Shown here: positions 43,960 to 53,368 of the stretch, piece by piece
Layout of the letters: every line of letters begins with the position of its first letter
How positions within the stretch are numbered: the first letter of the stretch is position 1
Source of the DNA: Paenibacillus sanguinis 2301083 = DSM 16941
Lineage (GTDB): Bacteria > Bacillota > Bacilli > Paenibacillales > Paenibacillaceae
Reading direction: 5' to 3'
NCBI RefSeq assembly: GCF_000374825.1
Contig: NZ_KB895379.1
Span: forward strand, 297,243-361,242
Length of the DNA: 64,000 nucleotides
Notes under the pieces: generated by a model
Database searches by the model: none
What the model saw: only the letters and a program-made list of their open reading frames with translations
What the model was told of the DNA's origin: nothing
Program-made: the position numbers and the translations under genes

Positions 43960-46900
43960 ATGGCTCATGAGAACGACAACGACTCCAAGCAGCCTCAAAC
44001 CGAACCCAAGCGAAGATCTCGGAGCAACAAGTCGGCCGATAAACCGGCCCGGAAGCGCAAGAAGGGTCGAATCGTTTGGGCGATTTTTGGATGGCTTGTT
44101 TTGCTGGGGGTTGCAAGTGTGCTATTTGTGGGAGGCGCCGTATTCGGCTACGTATCCTCCATCGTCAGGGAGGAGCCAGTACGCTCACGCGCAGATATTG
44201 AAGAGAAGATCAACCATAACGAGATGACAGGATTCGCCTACTTCCGCGATGGGCAGCCTATCGGCCAGTTGCGATCGGAAGAAGACCGGCGCCCTATCTC
44301 TTATAAGGAAATTCCACAGAACGTGCTGGACGCGGTGATTGCGATCGAGGATAACCGTTTTGAAGAGCATATGGGGATCGATTTCAAAGGGACCATGCGC
44401 GCTGTCAAACAACGGGTACTTAAAGAAGCAGTACAGACCGGCGGCAGTACGCTGACACAGCAATTGGCGCGACGTGTCTTCCTTAATCTCGATGTAACAG
44501 AGGACCGTAAGGTGAAGGAAATTTTGCTGGCCCTGCGGCTCGAACGTTTCCTGTCCAAAGAAGAAATTATGATCGCTTATCTGAACAAGGTTCCCTTCGG
44601 AAATGGATCGAACGGCTATCAGGTCTATGGCATCAAGGCGGCTGCCAAAGGGATATTTAATATCACCAATCTGAAGGACTTGAACATTGCCCAGGCCGCT
44701 TATTTGGCTGGCTTGCCTCAATCGCCTTCCTCCTATTCGGCTTTTAATGGTAAAGGGGAATTCAGAGAGGAAGCTTTCCAGCGGGCAACCAAACGCCAGC
44801 AATTAGTATTACAGCGTATGCTGGAGGAGAACAAGATTACAACGGCCGAGTATAACGAAGCCGTGGCCTTTGACATCAAGGGTTCACTGGCAAAGTCAAC
44901 CAAGAAGGCCTATGATACCTTCCCTTATCTGATGTTGGAAACAGAACGGCAAGGGGCGATCGTCATTGCGATGATGAACAATCCGAAGCTGACCAAGGAG
45001 GAGGTCTCCGGCAATACGCAAATGCTGGAGGAAGCTCGCCAGGAGCTGTTAACGGGAGGATACCGGGTATTTACAACCATTGATAAGAGAATCTATAACT
45101 CCATGCATAAAGTCTCCGAGAATGCCGAGAACTTCTCTCCGTTCAGCGAGCAGAAAGGGCTTGAGCAAGTAGCGGCAATGATGCTTGACAACCGCTCTGG
45201 AGCTATATTAGGCATGATTGAGGGTCGTGACTTTTATACCGAGCAGATGAACTACGCTACACAAATGAAGCGACAACCTGGCTCGACAATGAAGCCAATC
45301 GCCGCATATCTGCCGGCCCTCGACAGCGGCTTGGTTCAGCCGGCCAGCATTCTGGATGACTCCCCGATTATTTTGCGGGATTATCAGAAGGGCTATCACA
45401 TTCCAGGCAATGCCAGTGGCGGATATAAAGGACTTGTCACCGCCCGGACAGCTCTGAATGAATCACGAAATATCCCCGCGCTGAAAGTGTTTAACAACGT
45501 CGTGGGGATCGATAAGGCTTGGGATTTCAGTAAAAAGCTAGGGATTACCACACTTGAAGAAGAAGATTACGGCGCACAAACCGGGGTGCTTGGCGGTCTC
45601 AAGTATGGAGTAACGGTAGAGGAGCTTACCAATGCCTACAGTACCATCGCCAACGGAGGTCGGTTCACCGATGCTTACATGATCGAGAAGATTATTGATC
45701 ACAAGGGCAATGTCATCTACAAGCATCAGGTTGAGCCGCAGCAAGTGTTCTCGGAGCAAACCGCTTATCTTATGACCGATATGTTGAGAACCGCCTTAAG
45801 AGACGGTACCGGCAAATCGATCAGAAGCGACTTCAAGAGCTATAGCAAGATTCCTGTAGTCGGCAAAACCGGATCAACACAAAACTATGCCGATGTCTGG
45901 TTCATGGGATATTCACCGGATGTTACGCTGGGCGTATGGGTCGGCTATAAGGAACCGAAGAATACGCTCTCCAATGCGGGTAAAGCACGTGCCCGCAAAA
46001 TATGGGCGTTGGTTATGAATGAAGTTGCTGAGAACGTAAGCGATGCATTCAAGACGGATTCGTTCACCAAGCCGGATGGCATTGTCACCAAGACCGTGTC
46101 TGGCTATAGTGGCAAATTGCCCACTCAATTAACGCAACAGGCCGGGAAAATGGTTACGGATATCTTTAATGCCAAATTTGTGCCTACTGAGCCGGATGAT
46201 GTTTTAATCCGTGCCAAGTATGTCACCTACAATGATGTTAACTATGTCCCGCTGAAGACTACGCCTTCCGACATGCTGCGTGAGAAGGTCGTCGTGAAGC
46301 GCGAGAAGCCGATTGCCGAGCTGAAGGAAGAGCTTGAAAAGGCATTTGCCCGTATGTCAGGAGGTCATAAATCGCTGGGCTTCTACATGCCAAAAGACAT
46401 TGGCGAGGATGCTCCATATAAGAAGGATCCTCGGACGGATGATGGCAAGGCACCAAGCGCCCCTGGTGGCGTTACCCTGACCAGCAATGGCGATGGATCC
46501 AATATCAGCTTTACCGCAAGTCCAGAGAAAGATGTTGTGGGTTATCGGTTGTACCGTACGGATGACGGCGTGAAATTCCAGTCCACAGGCAAAGTTTCAC
46601 TTACCGGAGATTCCACCGTGATTGCGGATGCCAGAGCTGCAAGCCTCGGTACGGCCTACTACGTAACTGCCGTAGACGTCGCCGGCAAGGAGTCGGAACC
46701 AAGCGCTGTGGTTAGCTCTCTAGACAGTGGCGTCATCCCTGACGGCAATGAAGGTGGGCAAGACATTGACGGCAGCGGAGATCCTCAAAACAACAGCGGC
46801 AGCGTTAATGAAGACGTTGGAGTCAATGCTCCCTCCTCACCATCCGGTGTCTTGATGACGAAGGATGAAGGCGGATTTACGGTCAGTTGGAACGCTAATC

Positions 46901-47094
46901 CAATGTTGGATCTCGTCACGAGCTACAATATTTACGTTTCTGACAGTGAAGCTGGCTCCTATTCCAAGGCTGGATTCACGTCCGATACGCATTACTCTAT
47001 CAAAACAGATTACAGCAGCGTTTGGGTCAAGATTAGCGCAGTTAGCGTGTTGGGCGAATCTGGCCTCTCGGCTCCAGTACAATATACCCCTTAA
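43960..47094 (+). CDS. Class A penicillin-binding protein (PBP1a family) with two FnIII domains
   Basis: Bifunctional peptidoglycan synthase of 1044 residues. Cytosolic basic tail, one helix near 38-68, then glycosyltransferase family 51 (catalytic Glu in EDNRFEEHMG near residue 130, GGSTLTQQLARR). The transpeptidase has STMK near residue 443, ESRN, and KTGST. The C-terminal portion carries two fibronectin type III-like modules (about 830-915 and 955-1044) joined by a Gly/Asp/Asn-rich linker; these are uncommon in PBP1 of model Firmicutes but are seen in Paenibacillus relatives. AAAGGAGG precedes the ATG. The gene is monocistronic. Confidence 0.95.
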   Translation: MAHENDNDSKQPQTEPKRRSRSNKSADKPARKRKKGRIVWAIFGWLVLLGVASVLFVGGAVFGYVSSIVREEPVRSRADIEEKINHNEMTGFAYFRDGQPIGQLRSEEDRRPISYKEIPQNVLDAVIAIEDNRFEEHMGIDFKGTMRAVKQRVLKEAVQTGGSTLTQQLARRVFLNLDVTEDRKVKEILLALRLERFLSKEEIMIAYLNKVPFGNGSNGYQVYGIKAAAKGIFNITNLKDLNIAQAAYLAGLPQSPSSYSAFNGKGEFREEAFQRATKRQQLVLQRMLEENKITTAEYNEAVAFDIKGSLAKSTKKAYDTFPYLMLETERQGAIVIAMMNNPKLTKEEVSGNTQMLEEARQELLTGGYRVFTTIDKRIYNSMHKVSENAENFSPFSEQKGLEQVAAMMLDNRSGAILGMIEGRDFYTEQMNYATQMKRQPGSTMKPIAAYLPALDSGLVQPASILDDSPIILRDYQKGYHIPGNASGGYKGLVTARTALNESRNIPALKVFNNVVGIDKAWDFSKKLGITTLEEEDYGAQTGVLGGLKYGVTVEELTNAYSTIANGGRFTDAYMIEKIIDHKGNVIYKHQVEPQQVFSEQTAYLMTDMLRTALRDGTGKSIRSDFKSYSKIPVVGKTGSTQNYADVWFMGYSPDVTLGVWVGYKEPKNTLSNAGKARARKIWALVMNEVAENVSDAFKTDSFTKPDGIVTKTVSGYSGKLPTQLTQQAGKMVTDIFNAKFVPTEPDDVLIRAKYVTYNDVNYVPLKTTPSDMLREKVVVKREKPIAELKEELEKAFARMSGGHKSLGFYMPKDIGEDAPYKKDPRTDDGKAPSAPGGVTLTSNGDGSNISFTASPEKDVVGYRLYRTDDGVKFQSTGKVSLTGDSTVIADARAASLGTAYYVTAVDVAGKESEPSAVVSSLDSGVIPDGNEGGQDIDGSGDPQNNSGSVNEDVGVNAPSSPSGVLMTKDEGGFTVSWNANPMLDLVTSYNIYVSDSEAGSYSKAGFTSDTHYSIKTDYSSVWVKISAVSVLGESGLSAPVQYTP

Positions 47095-47104
47095 GCTGCA
47101 AGCA

Positions 47105-47152
47105 AAGAAGCCTTCGTCTCCACTATCAAGTTGGGGACGAAGGCTTTTGATT
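47105..47152. terminator. Terminator after the PBP gene
   Basis: AAGCCTTCGTC pairs with GACGAAGGCTT around the AAGTTGGG-containing loop, followed by TTGATTT. It may also end the convergent mtnN transcript. Confidence 0.8.
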
Positions 47153-47254
47153 TATATCAGATGCATACCTTGATCTTCAATCGTCGATAAGTCACCTGCC
47201 GGCAAAGGCAGCCGTGCAGGATTATCCTTAATACAACACTGCCGAGCAGGGCTG

Positions 47255-47965
47255 CTAGACCGGTTGGCCAATATGCTTCATCATATCATCGACAATAGCG
47301 AACGAGCGTGCAGCCGCCATCACGGTAAACTCGGCAAAGTTCACTTCTGCTTCCCCGTCAGCTTGATCCGAGATGGAGCGCAGCACAATGTAGGGCACTC
47401 CGTTCATCTGGCAAACCTGAGCCAAGGCCGCTCCTTCCATCTCTACGCAAGCCCCACCTAACTGGCGATATAACACCGTCTCCACATAGCCCGGGTTTGC
47501 GATAAACTGATCCCCAGACAAGATGCGGCCAAGGAGATGCTTATGATCCGTACATTGACGCTTGCATGCCCCGCGGGCCAAAGCGATCAATGCAGGATCG
47601 GCCGGAAAATCCGACACAGGCTGATAAGGCGTAATCCCACGCGCATATCCAAGTGGAGCCACATCCATATCGTGTTGCTGGCAGGAAGAAGAAATTACGA
47701 TGTCCCCAACCACCAAATCAGGATGGACCGCTCCCGCCACCCCGGTGAACCAAATCTGCTCAACCTGAAAGCGATCGACCAGAAGCTGCGTCGCTATCGC
47801 CGCATTGACCTTGCCCACGCCTGATTTGCAAACGACAACCTCGTGCCCATACCAGCTTCCCTGTATAAAACGAATACCCGCAATGACAGACTGCTCCTGA
47901 TGCTGCAGCACCTGCAAAATCTGCTTAATTTCCTCGTCCATGGCCCCCATCAGCCCTATTTTCAT
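47255..47965 (-). CDS. mtnN: 5'-methylthioadenosine/S-adenosylhomocysteine nucleosidase
   Basis: Cleaves MTA and SAH to adenine and thioribose sugars in SAM recycling. The 236-residue protein starts MKIGLMGAMDEEI (catalytic Glu12). It contains TGVAGAV, VEMEGAALAQV and SDQADGEA, with the catalytic Asp of the family. Length is normal. It is convergent with the PBP gene and probably monocistronic. MTHFR and MTA recycling genes both feed the methionine cycle. Confidence 0.96.
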   Translation of the reverse strand: MKIGLMGAMDEEIKQILQVLQHQEQSVIAGIRFIQGSWYGHEVVVCKSGVGKVNAAIATQLLVDRFQVEQIWFTGVAGAVHPDLVVGDIVISSSCQQHDMDVAPLGYARGITPYQPVSDFPADPALIALARGACKRQCTDHKHLLGRILSGDQFIANPGYVETVLYRQLGGACVEMEGAALAQVCQMNGVPYIVLRSISDQADGEAEVNFAEFTVMAAARSFAIVDDMMKHIGQPV

Positions 47966-48040
47966 GCCATCCCTTACTCCCTTCCACCATTTTGCAGCAA
48001 TAAGGCTGGTTCTTCTTCTGCCTAATCACTCTTGACACTC

Positions 48041-48067
48041 AAAAAAGCCCCTTTGCAGGAGCTTTTT
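48041..48067. terminator. Terminator after ccpA
   Basis: AAAAAGCTCCTGC arms with GGGGCTTTTTT on the minus strand, stem flanked by A- and T-tracts, so it may act in both directions. Confidence 0.8.
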
Positions 48068-48138
48068 CCGTTTCATAACCTTTTTCATATATATGTTTCT
48101 CTTTGTTTATAAACTTTCTAACCATTTAAGGTTGTCCA

Positions 48139-49143
48139 TTAAACATGGCTAACTGATAAGCGCAGGATAGTCTCATGCGGCAAAATAACCCGCGGATTCT
48201 CCACGGCTTCCTTCTTCATTAACTTGGTAAGCAAGCGCATTGCTACAGCCCCGAGATCATACATCGGCTGCGCCACGGTCGTCAGTTGAGGACGCACCAT
48301 GGAAGCCATGCGAATGTTGTCCACGCTAATAATGGAGATATCATCCGGCACCTTCAAGCCTTCATCCTGAATGCTATGAATCGCCCCGATTGCCATCTCA
48401 TCAGTGGCGGCAAAGATCCCTGTTGGGCGTTTCTTCAAGCCAAGGAAATACTTCATCGCTTCCACACCCGACTCATACCGATAATTGCCGATACGAACCA
48501 AGTCTTCCTGATATTCAATGCCTGCCGTCTCCAACGCACGCTTGTACCCTTGGAATCTGGCGTAACCGTTAGCCGGGTCTTGCAATGTGCCGCTAATCAT
48601 CGCAACCTCGCGATGACCATGACGAATCAAGGTGCTAACCGCATCAAAAGCCGCAGCTTCATGATCGATATCGACGGACGGGTATTGCCCGTTGTCATCT
48701 CTGGTTGCACATAACACAATCGGCACCGAGGAAGTCCGGAACGCCTGAATATGCTCTTCTGTTACCGTACCGCCCATGAAGAGAAGCCCGTCCACCTGCT
48801 TCTCAAGCAACGTGTTAATGACGCGGATCTCTTTCTCCTTGCGCTTGTCAGCATTACACAAAATGATGTTATAGTGGTACATGTTAGCGATATCTTCGAT
48901 GCCCCGGGCAATTTCCGCAAAGATTGAATTCGAAATATCAGGGATCACCACGCCAACCGTGGTGGTCTTCTTACTGGCAAGTCCTCTCGCTACTGCGTTA
49001 GGACGATAACCTAACCGTTCAATCGCTTCGTAAACCTTTTTCCGGGTCTGCGGCTTCACATTCGGATTGTTGTTGACAACCCGGGAAACCGTGGCCATCG
49101 AGACGCCTGCTTCACGTGCCACATCGTAAATGGTAACCGTCAC
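48139..49143 (-). CDS. ccpA: Catabolite control protein A (LacI family)
   Basis: Global carbon-catabolite regulator that binds cre sites when complexed with HPr-Ser46-P or Crh. The 334-residue protein starts [20 protein letters not shown] (GTG start, 8 bases after GGAG). It has the LacI hinge [11 protein letters not shown] and the effector domain with [20 protein letters not shown]. The CcpA-specific helix-turn-helix and length agree with the Bacillus protein. The upstream frame to 49173 has no site. It is downstream of ytxJ, as in B. subtilis. Confidence 0.93.
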   Translation of the reverse strand: MTVTIYDVAREAGVSMATVSRVVNNNPNVKPQTRKKVYEAIERLGYRPNAVARGLASKKTTTVGVVIPDISNSIFAEIARGIEDIANMYHYNIILCNADKRKEKEIRVINTLLEKQVDGLLFMGGTVTEEHIQAFRTSSVPIVLCATRDDNGQYPSVDIDHEAAAFDAVSTLIRHGHREVAMISGTLQDPANGYARFQGYKRALETAGIEYQEDLVRIGNYRYESGVEAMKYFLGLKKRPTGIFAATDEMAIGAIHSIQDEGLKVPDDISIISVDNIRMASMVRPQLTTVAQPMYDLGAVAMRLLTKLMKKEAVENPRVILPHETILRLSVSHV

Positions 49144-49213
49144 ATTCTTCTCTCCATTGCCATAGATTTTCACTCATTCATCCGGTAAAGTTCCAGAGCT
49201 CCAATTAAAGTTT

Positions 49214-49242
49214 ATGATACGACAAAATACTTCTTTATGCAA
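49214..49242 (-). promoter_or_regulatory. Sigma-A promoter of ccpA
   Basis: TTGCAT (49237-49242), 17-base spacer, TATCAT (49214-49219) on the minus strand, about 70 bases before the GTG start. Confidence 0.7.
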
Positions 49243-49252
49243 TGACAACGCT

Positions 49253-49600
49253 TCAATGTGAATTCAATGCCTCGCCTAAAGCCGATTTTGTAAGCTTGGA
49301 GTGGGAGGTATGCCAAACGGCTACCCCATCCTTAACAAGAATCGCCTGCGGCGATTCATGTCTGACCTCAAGCCGATCTGCTGCTTCATTCGACACGTCC
49401 CGGCTTTGGATCACCTGTATCAATCCATATGTAACATCTTCGCGCGGCTCTTCCTGCAAATAGGCCTCTACTGCTTCATAAGCCTTTGCGCTGATGGAAC
49501 AGCGGGTACTGTGCTTGAAGAGCAACAATGGCTGACGGCTGGAATCCGCCAACGCAGTCTGGAGCTCCTGGATCGTTTGTATTCTCATCATATCGGACAT
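49253..49600 (-). CDS. ytxJ: Bacillithiol system redox-active protein YtxJ
   Basis: 115-residue thioredoxin-like protein of the DUF2847/YtxJ family, placed in the bacillithiol redox system by family annotation. The key motif is FKHSTRCSISA, with the single redox cysteine, and ESPQAILVKDG. AAGGGG lies 9 bases before the ATG at 49600. It is next to ccpA as in B. subtilis. Confidence 0.9.
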   Translation of the reverse strand: MSDMMRIQTIQELQTALADSSRQPLLLFKHSTRCSISAKAYEAVEAYLQEEPREDVTYGLIQVIQSRDVSNEAADRLEVRHESPQAILVKDGVAVWHTSHSKLTKSALGEALNSH

Positions 49601-49728
49601 ATCACATATCCCCTTCTTTGAATAAGAATCGCCAGATGTTCTGATGCTCTGTTGATATCTTAACAAAAAAAATTATGAAAACACAAGTTCATTTACAAAT
49701 TCATTTGCAAAATACGTCAAAATACCCG

Positions 49729-50172
49729 TTAATTCGTGCTGGATATTTTGATATTTTTAACAAATTTAGATAAAGGTTGCAGTCTTTTGGAAATATCGTC
49801 CATCCATTCCAGATCACCTATATTTTTAGCTCCACCATATAAATCCAACAACAGGTTAATCTGCTCCTCACATTGCCGTTCCAGAACACTCTCAAAAGAA
49901 GCTTCCTCCGCGCCCGTCCATCTGTCCGATAGCGCAAGTATCAGTCCGGCAAGCTCATTTTGCTCAGCGAAATCAACCCATTCCTTCACACCCTCCTCCT
50001 TCAGCCCGGCTAGCAAATCCGTCACATCTGCCTTCACCTCGGGAAGCACTTGATAATGACTGCATTCTTCACACTCATAAATAGGAACATTATCGATTTC
50101 ATAGATTCCTTCAAAAATGACCGTTCTAAAGCCAAGGTTCATCATTTGCCCGCAATGGCAGTGCTTACGCAC
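49729..50172 (-). CDS. Zinc-ribbon-containing hypothetical protein
   Basis: 147-residue protein of unknown function. Two cysteine pairs (CHCGQMM at residues 5-11 and YECEECSHYQ near 33-42) form a YgiT-like zinc ribbon, followed by a helical acidic domain (WVDFAEQNELAGLILALSDRW). Translation starts at GTG, a few bases after GAGGTG. Neither a toxin nor an obvious partner gene is adjacent. Confidence 0.68.
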   Translation of the reverse strand: MRKHCHCGQMMNLGFRTVIFEGIYEIDNVPIYECEECSHYQVLPEVKADVTDLLAGLKEEGVKEWVDFAEQNELAGLILALSDRWTGAEEASFESVLERQCEEQINLLLDLYGGAKNIGDLEWMDDISKRLQPLSKFVKNIKISSTN

Positions 50173-50363
50173 AGGATCACCTCATCCCAACACTTCATAG
50201 ATTACTATGTTTGATGTTTAAGAAACTAAAAATTTGTCTAAGCATAATTATAGGGAGTTCAAAATCTGATTTTTTGAACACGCACTTTTAGTAATTATTT
50301 GTTTCCATTAAAATATTTGAGCGGGCTTTCGTCAAGAGTCCGTCTGGTAAGGAGGAGCTTTAT

Positions 50364-50891
50364 TTGAGACTTTCTGGAAAAAATATCATTGCTTTGGTGG
50401 ATGAGGAATTCGAGGATTTGGAGCTATGGTACCCGATCTATCGCCTTCGCGAAGAAGGTGCCGAGGTTCATTTAACCGGCCTGGAGAAAGGAAAAAAGTA
50501 CATTGGCAAATACGGGGTGCCTGCTGAGGCGGAATATGTCTTTGAGGAAATGAATGCCAGCGATGCCGATGGAATGATTATCCCCGGAGGATGGGCTCCC
50601 GATAAGCTGCGGCGTTATTCCGAAGTGTTGGAACTGGTCCGCAAGCTGCATGAAGCAAGGAAGCCCATCGGGCAAATTTGCCATGCAGGATGGGTACTCG
50701 TCTCCGCCGGCATTCTCGAAGGCGTAACGGTCACTTCCACGCCAGCGATTCGCGATGATATGCAAAATGCGGGGGCGATCTGGAAGGATGAGCCTACTAT
50801 CGTAGACGGCCATATTATTTCGGCCCGTCGTCCAGCCGATTTGCCCATTTATGCCAAGGCTGTTGCCGATGCACTGGCAAAGCGCGATTAA
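50364..50891 (+). CDS. DJ-1/PfpI-family protein
   Basis: 175-residue member of the PfpI/general-stress-protein 18 group: class I glutamine-amidotransferase fold with the nucleophile Cys and adjacent His in GQICHAGWVLVSAG, and the substrate Glu in VDEEFEDLE. Such proteins serve as glyoxalases, deglycases or chaperones; which one applies here cannot be told. Translation starts at TTG, 7 bases after GGAGGAG. It is monocistronic. Confidence 0.88.
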   Translation: MRLSGKNIIALVDEEFEDLELWYPIYRLREEGAEVHLTGLEKGKKYIGKYGVPAEAEYVFEEMNASDADGMIIPGGWAPDKLRRYSEVLELVRKLHEARKPIGQICHAGWVLVSAGILEGVTVTSTPAIRDDMQNAGAIWKDEPTIVDGHIISARRPADLPIYAKAVADALAKRD

Positions 50892-50930
50892 CCAAAATAC
50901 ACAATCATCAGGGAACTCCTCCCTAAATGG

Positions 50931-50965
50931 GACAGGCCGCCCGGTCATATGGACCTTGGGCGGCC
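50931..50965. terminator. Hairpin between the PfpI gene and ptsI
   Basis: GGCCGCCC (with inner GGTC) pairs with GGGCGGCC. Located between convergent genes; no strong T-tract, so a weak call. Confidence 0.45.
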
Positions 50966-50985
50966 AGTGTTACTTATGCTTTATG

Positions 50986-52728
50986 TTATTTGCTTAGCCG
51001 TTCCTGCTCCAGCTCGTAACCATAGCGAATCAATTCGGATTCAATCTCGTCGCTGGTTGTCAGGCGATAGCAGGCAGCACCAATCAGCTTGCCCTCTTGC
51101 GCATGAGAATTGAGCACGCGATGCTTCACTCGCAGTAAAGCTTGTGGGGACATGCTAAGCTCTGTCACGCCCAGATGCAGCCACAACGGAACCGCCTTCT
51201 CATCTCCTGCCATCTCTCCACAAACACTTACGGAAATCCCGGCTTCATGAGCCGCTTGTACCGTTTGACGCAGCAAGCGCAGCACGGCCGGATGAAACGG
51301 ATGATACATATGAGCAATCTTCTCATTCATACGGTCCACAGCCAGTACGTATTGAACCAGATCATTCGTACCCACGCTGAAGAAATCCACTTCTCTGGCA
51401 AGTAAATCGGATATGGCCGCCGCCGCCGGAACTTCTATCATAATACCCACTTGAATATCGGGATCGTAGGAAATTCCCCGCCGCAACAAATCCCGCTTGG
51501 CCTCTTCCAAAACTTCCTTTGCTGCCCGAATCTCCTCCAGCGAGGAAATCATGGGAAGCAACATTTTAACCTTCCCATAGGCACTTGCCCGCAAGATGGC
51601 GCTCATTTGTGTTTGGAACAATTCCCGGCTATCCAGGCTGATCCGGATTGCCCGGTACCCCAGCACCGGATTATCCTCTTCCGGCAAGTCAAAATATTCA
51701 AGCTGCTTATCTCCACCAATATCCAAGGTACGAATAACGACGGGATGCGTACCCGCCTTCTCCACGACTTGACGGTAGACCTCAAACTGCTCATTCTCAT
51801 CGGGAAAGGTAGCGCGGTCCATATACAGAAACTCTGTACGGAACAGCCCCACTCCCTCTGCGCCATGCTTGATCGCCAGTTCCAAATCCTTCACGGAGCT
51901 GATATTGCCGGCCAGGCGCAAGCGCACACCATCCTTGGTGACCGCCTCCACGGAAGCCAGCAGTTGAAGCTGTTCTTTACGCCGCCGCTGTTTCTCGGCA
52001 AGCTCCGTGAACCGTTCGACTAAAGTTGCCTCCGGGTTCAGGTAGATCAAGCCCTCATCCCCGTCAATTACCAGCAGATCGCCGGTCTGCAAAGGCTGGG
52101 ACAGCTTGTTCTCCAGGCCCGACACAAGCGGTATGCCCAGAGCACGCGCCATGATTGCCGAATGCGACGTCTTTCCGCCAGCCATTGTTACCATGCCAAG
52201 CACGTTATCCGGATTCAGATGGACTAACTGTGAAGGCGAAAGCTCCTTGGCCACCAAAATGTACGGCTGAGTATCTGCTGGCAGTATAATGTCCGGGGTT
52301 CCCAGCAAATGCTTCAACAAGCGATTGCCAACATCCTTAATGTCGAGAGCCCGTTCCTTCATATACTCATCGTCCAACAGGTCAAACATCGTCACAAAAT
52401 GATCGATCGCTTCTTTTACTGCTACTTCGGCCGCCTTGTACTGACGTTCGATAATCCCCTGGATCTCGCTCATAAAAACGGGATCCTCCAGAATGGCCAG
52501 ATGAGCATCGAAGATACCCGATTCCTCTGCCCCTACCGTCTCCTTGATTTCCCTCTTCATTACTTCGATTTCGCTTTTGGATGTACGAATGCCCTCGTAC
52601 AACCGTTCAAACTCTTTGGCCAAGTCGACCTTATCCATGCGCCGATCAGGCACATCCCACTCCCAGGCGGGCAGAACAAAGGCTTTGCCGATAGCAACCC
52701 CTGCTGCTGCTCCGATCCCCTGTATCAT
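50986..52728 (-). CDS. ptsI: Phosphoenolpyruvate-protein phosphotransferase (enzyme I)
   Basis: General PTS component of 580 residues that transfers phosphate from PEP to HPr. The N-terminal HPr-binding domain and swivelling histidine domain (GGKTSHSAIMARALGIP, active His) precede the PEP-binding barrel (TEFLYMDR, MIEVPAAAAI, VGTNDLVQY, VCGEMAGDE). AGGGGGT lies 8 bases before the ATG. Unusually, no ptsH is adjacent: a CoA-binding gene lies upstream and the convergent PfpI gene downstream. Confidence 0.97.
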   Translation of the reverse strand: MIQGIGAAAGVAIGKAFVLPAWEWDVPDRRMDKVDLAKEFERLYEGIRTSKSEIEVMKREIKETVGAEESGIFDAHLAILEDPVFMSEIQGIIERQYKAAEVAVKEAIDHFVTMFDLLDDEYMKERALDIKDVGNRLLKHLLGTPDIILPADTQPYILVAKELSPSQLVHLNPDNVLGMVTMAGGKTSHSAIMARALGIPLVSGLENKLSQPLQTGDLLVIDGDEGLIYLNPEATLVERFTELAEKQRRRKEQLQLLASVEAVTKDGVRLRLAGNISSVKDLELAIKHGAEGVGLFRTEFLYMDRATFPDENEQFEVYRQVVEKAGTHPVVIRTLDIGGDKQLEYFDLPEEDNPVLGYRAIRISLDSRELFQTQMSAILRASAYGKVKMLLPMISSLEEIRAAKEVLEEAKRDLLRRGISYDPDIQVGIMIEVPAAAAISDLLAREVDFFSVGTNDLVQYVLAVDRMNEKIAHMYHPFHPAVLRLLRQTVQAAHEAGISVSVCGEMAGDEKAVPLWLHLGVTELSMSPQALLRVKHRVLNSHAQEGKLIGAACYRLTTSDEIESELIRYGYELEQERLSK

Positions 52729-52858
52729 GTAGTGACCCCCTAGTCTTGCTTGTGAGTTCCTTGTCTGAAGCTTCCGTTACCAAGTACCTTCTATCTATCT
52801 CATAATGGTAAGCCCTGCCCGTCAAATTTGTCAAAGGAAAAAGCGCAAAAGCCAAAGA

Positions 52859-52880
52859 GACCCCTCCTTAAGGACGGGTC
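52859..52880 (-). terminator. Hairpin after the CoA-binding gene
   Basis: GACCC/GGGTC arms enclosing TCCTTAAGGA, followed on the minus strand by TCTTTGGCTTTT. Confidence 0.55.
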
Positions 52881-52903
52881 CTTTGGACGTTGGAATAGGC
52901 CAC

Positions 52904-53332
52904 TTAGCTGCGTTTTCCAATCAAGATGCTATCCTCAACCTTGATGCAGCGGTCCATAATTACGGTGAGTCCACCTTGGGAAGCAATTTCATACGCTTCC
53001 TCGCTCACAATTCCTTGCTGTAGCCACAGCACTCGGGCCGCGATCTTGACGGCTTCCTCGGCTACCGGAGGCGTCTGCTCGCTGCGGCGAAATACATTGA
53101 CGATGTCCACTGGCTCGGGGATATCAGACAAAGAGGCATATACCTTCTCGCCCAAAATTTCACCGTTCACTGTCGGATTTACCGGAATAATTCGGTAACC
53201 ATTGCTTTGCATTGCCTGGGCCACCATATAGGAGGTCCGGTCCGTTTTATCGGATAACCCTACCACTGCAATGTTGCCTGCGTTCAGTAAGATTTCCTTG
53301 ATTTGCTCACGACTTGGATTCTCGAATGCCAT
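52904..53332 (-). CDS. CoA-binding protein (CoA_binding_2 family)
   Basis: 142-residue Rossmann-fold protein of the YccU group. N-terminal NIAVVGLSDKTDRTSYMVA is the nucleotide-binding loop, then the VNP motif (IIPVNPTVNGEILG) and a VDIVNVFRRSEQTP segment. The catalytic ligase domain is absent, so it probably binds CoA as a sensor or carrier; physiology unknown. GAGGGGG precedes the ATG. Confidence 0.9.
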   Translation of the reverse strand: MAFENPSREQIKEILLNAGNIAVVGLSDKTDRTSYMVAQAMQSNGYRIIPVNPTVNGEILGEKVYASLSDIPEPVDIVNVFRRSEQTPPVAEEAVKIAARVLWLQQGIVSEEAYEIASQGGLTVIMDRCIKVEDSILIGKRS

Positions 53333-53368
53333 GCTAGTTCCCCCTCGGATGCGGATGGCGCTTCAGCT

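Noticed and set aside
50290..50360. Sigma-B-like promoter before the PfpI gene (GTTTCC ... GGGCTT)
   Set aside because: Spacing of 16 bases and poor matches at both boxes; not enough to call.
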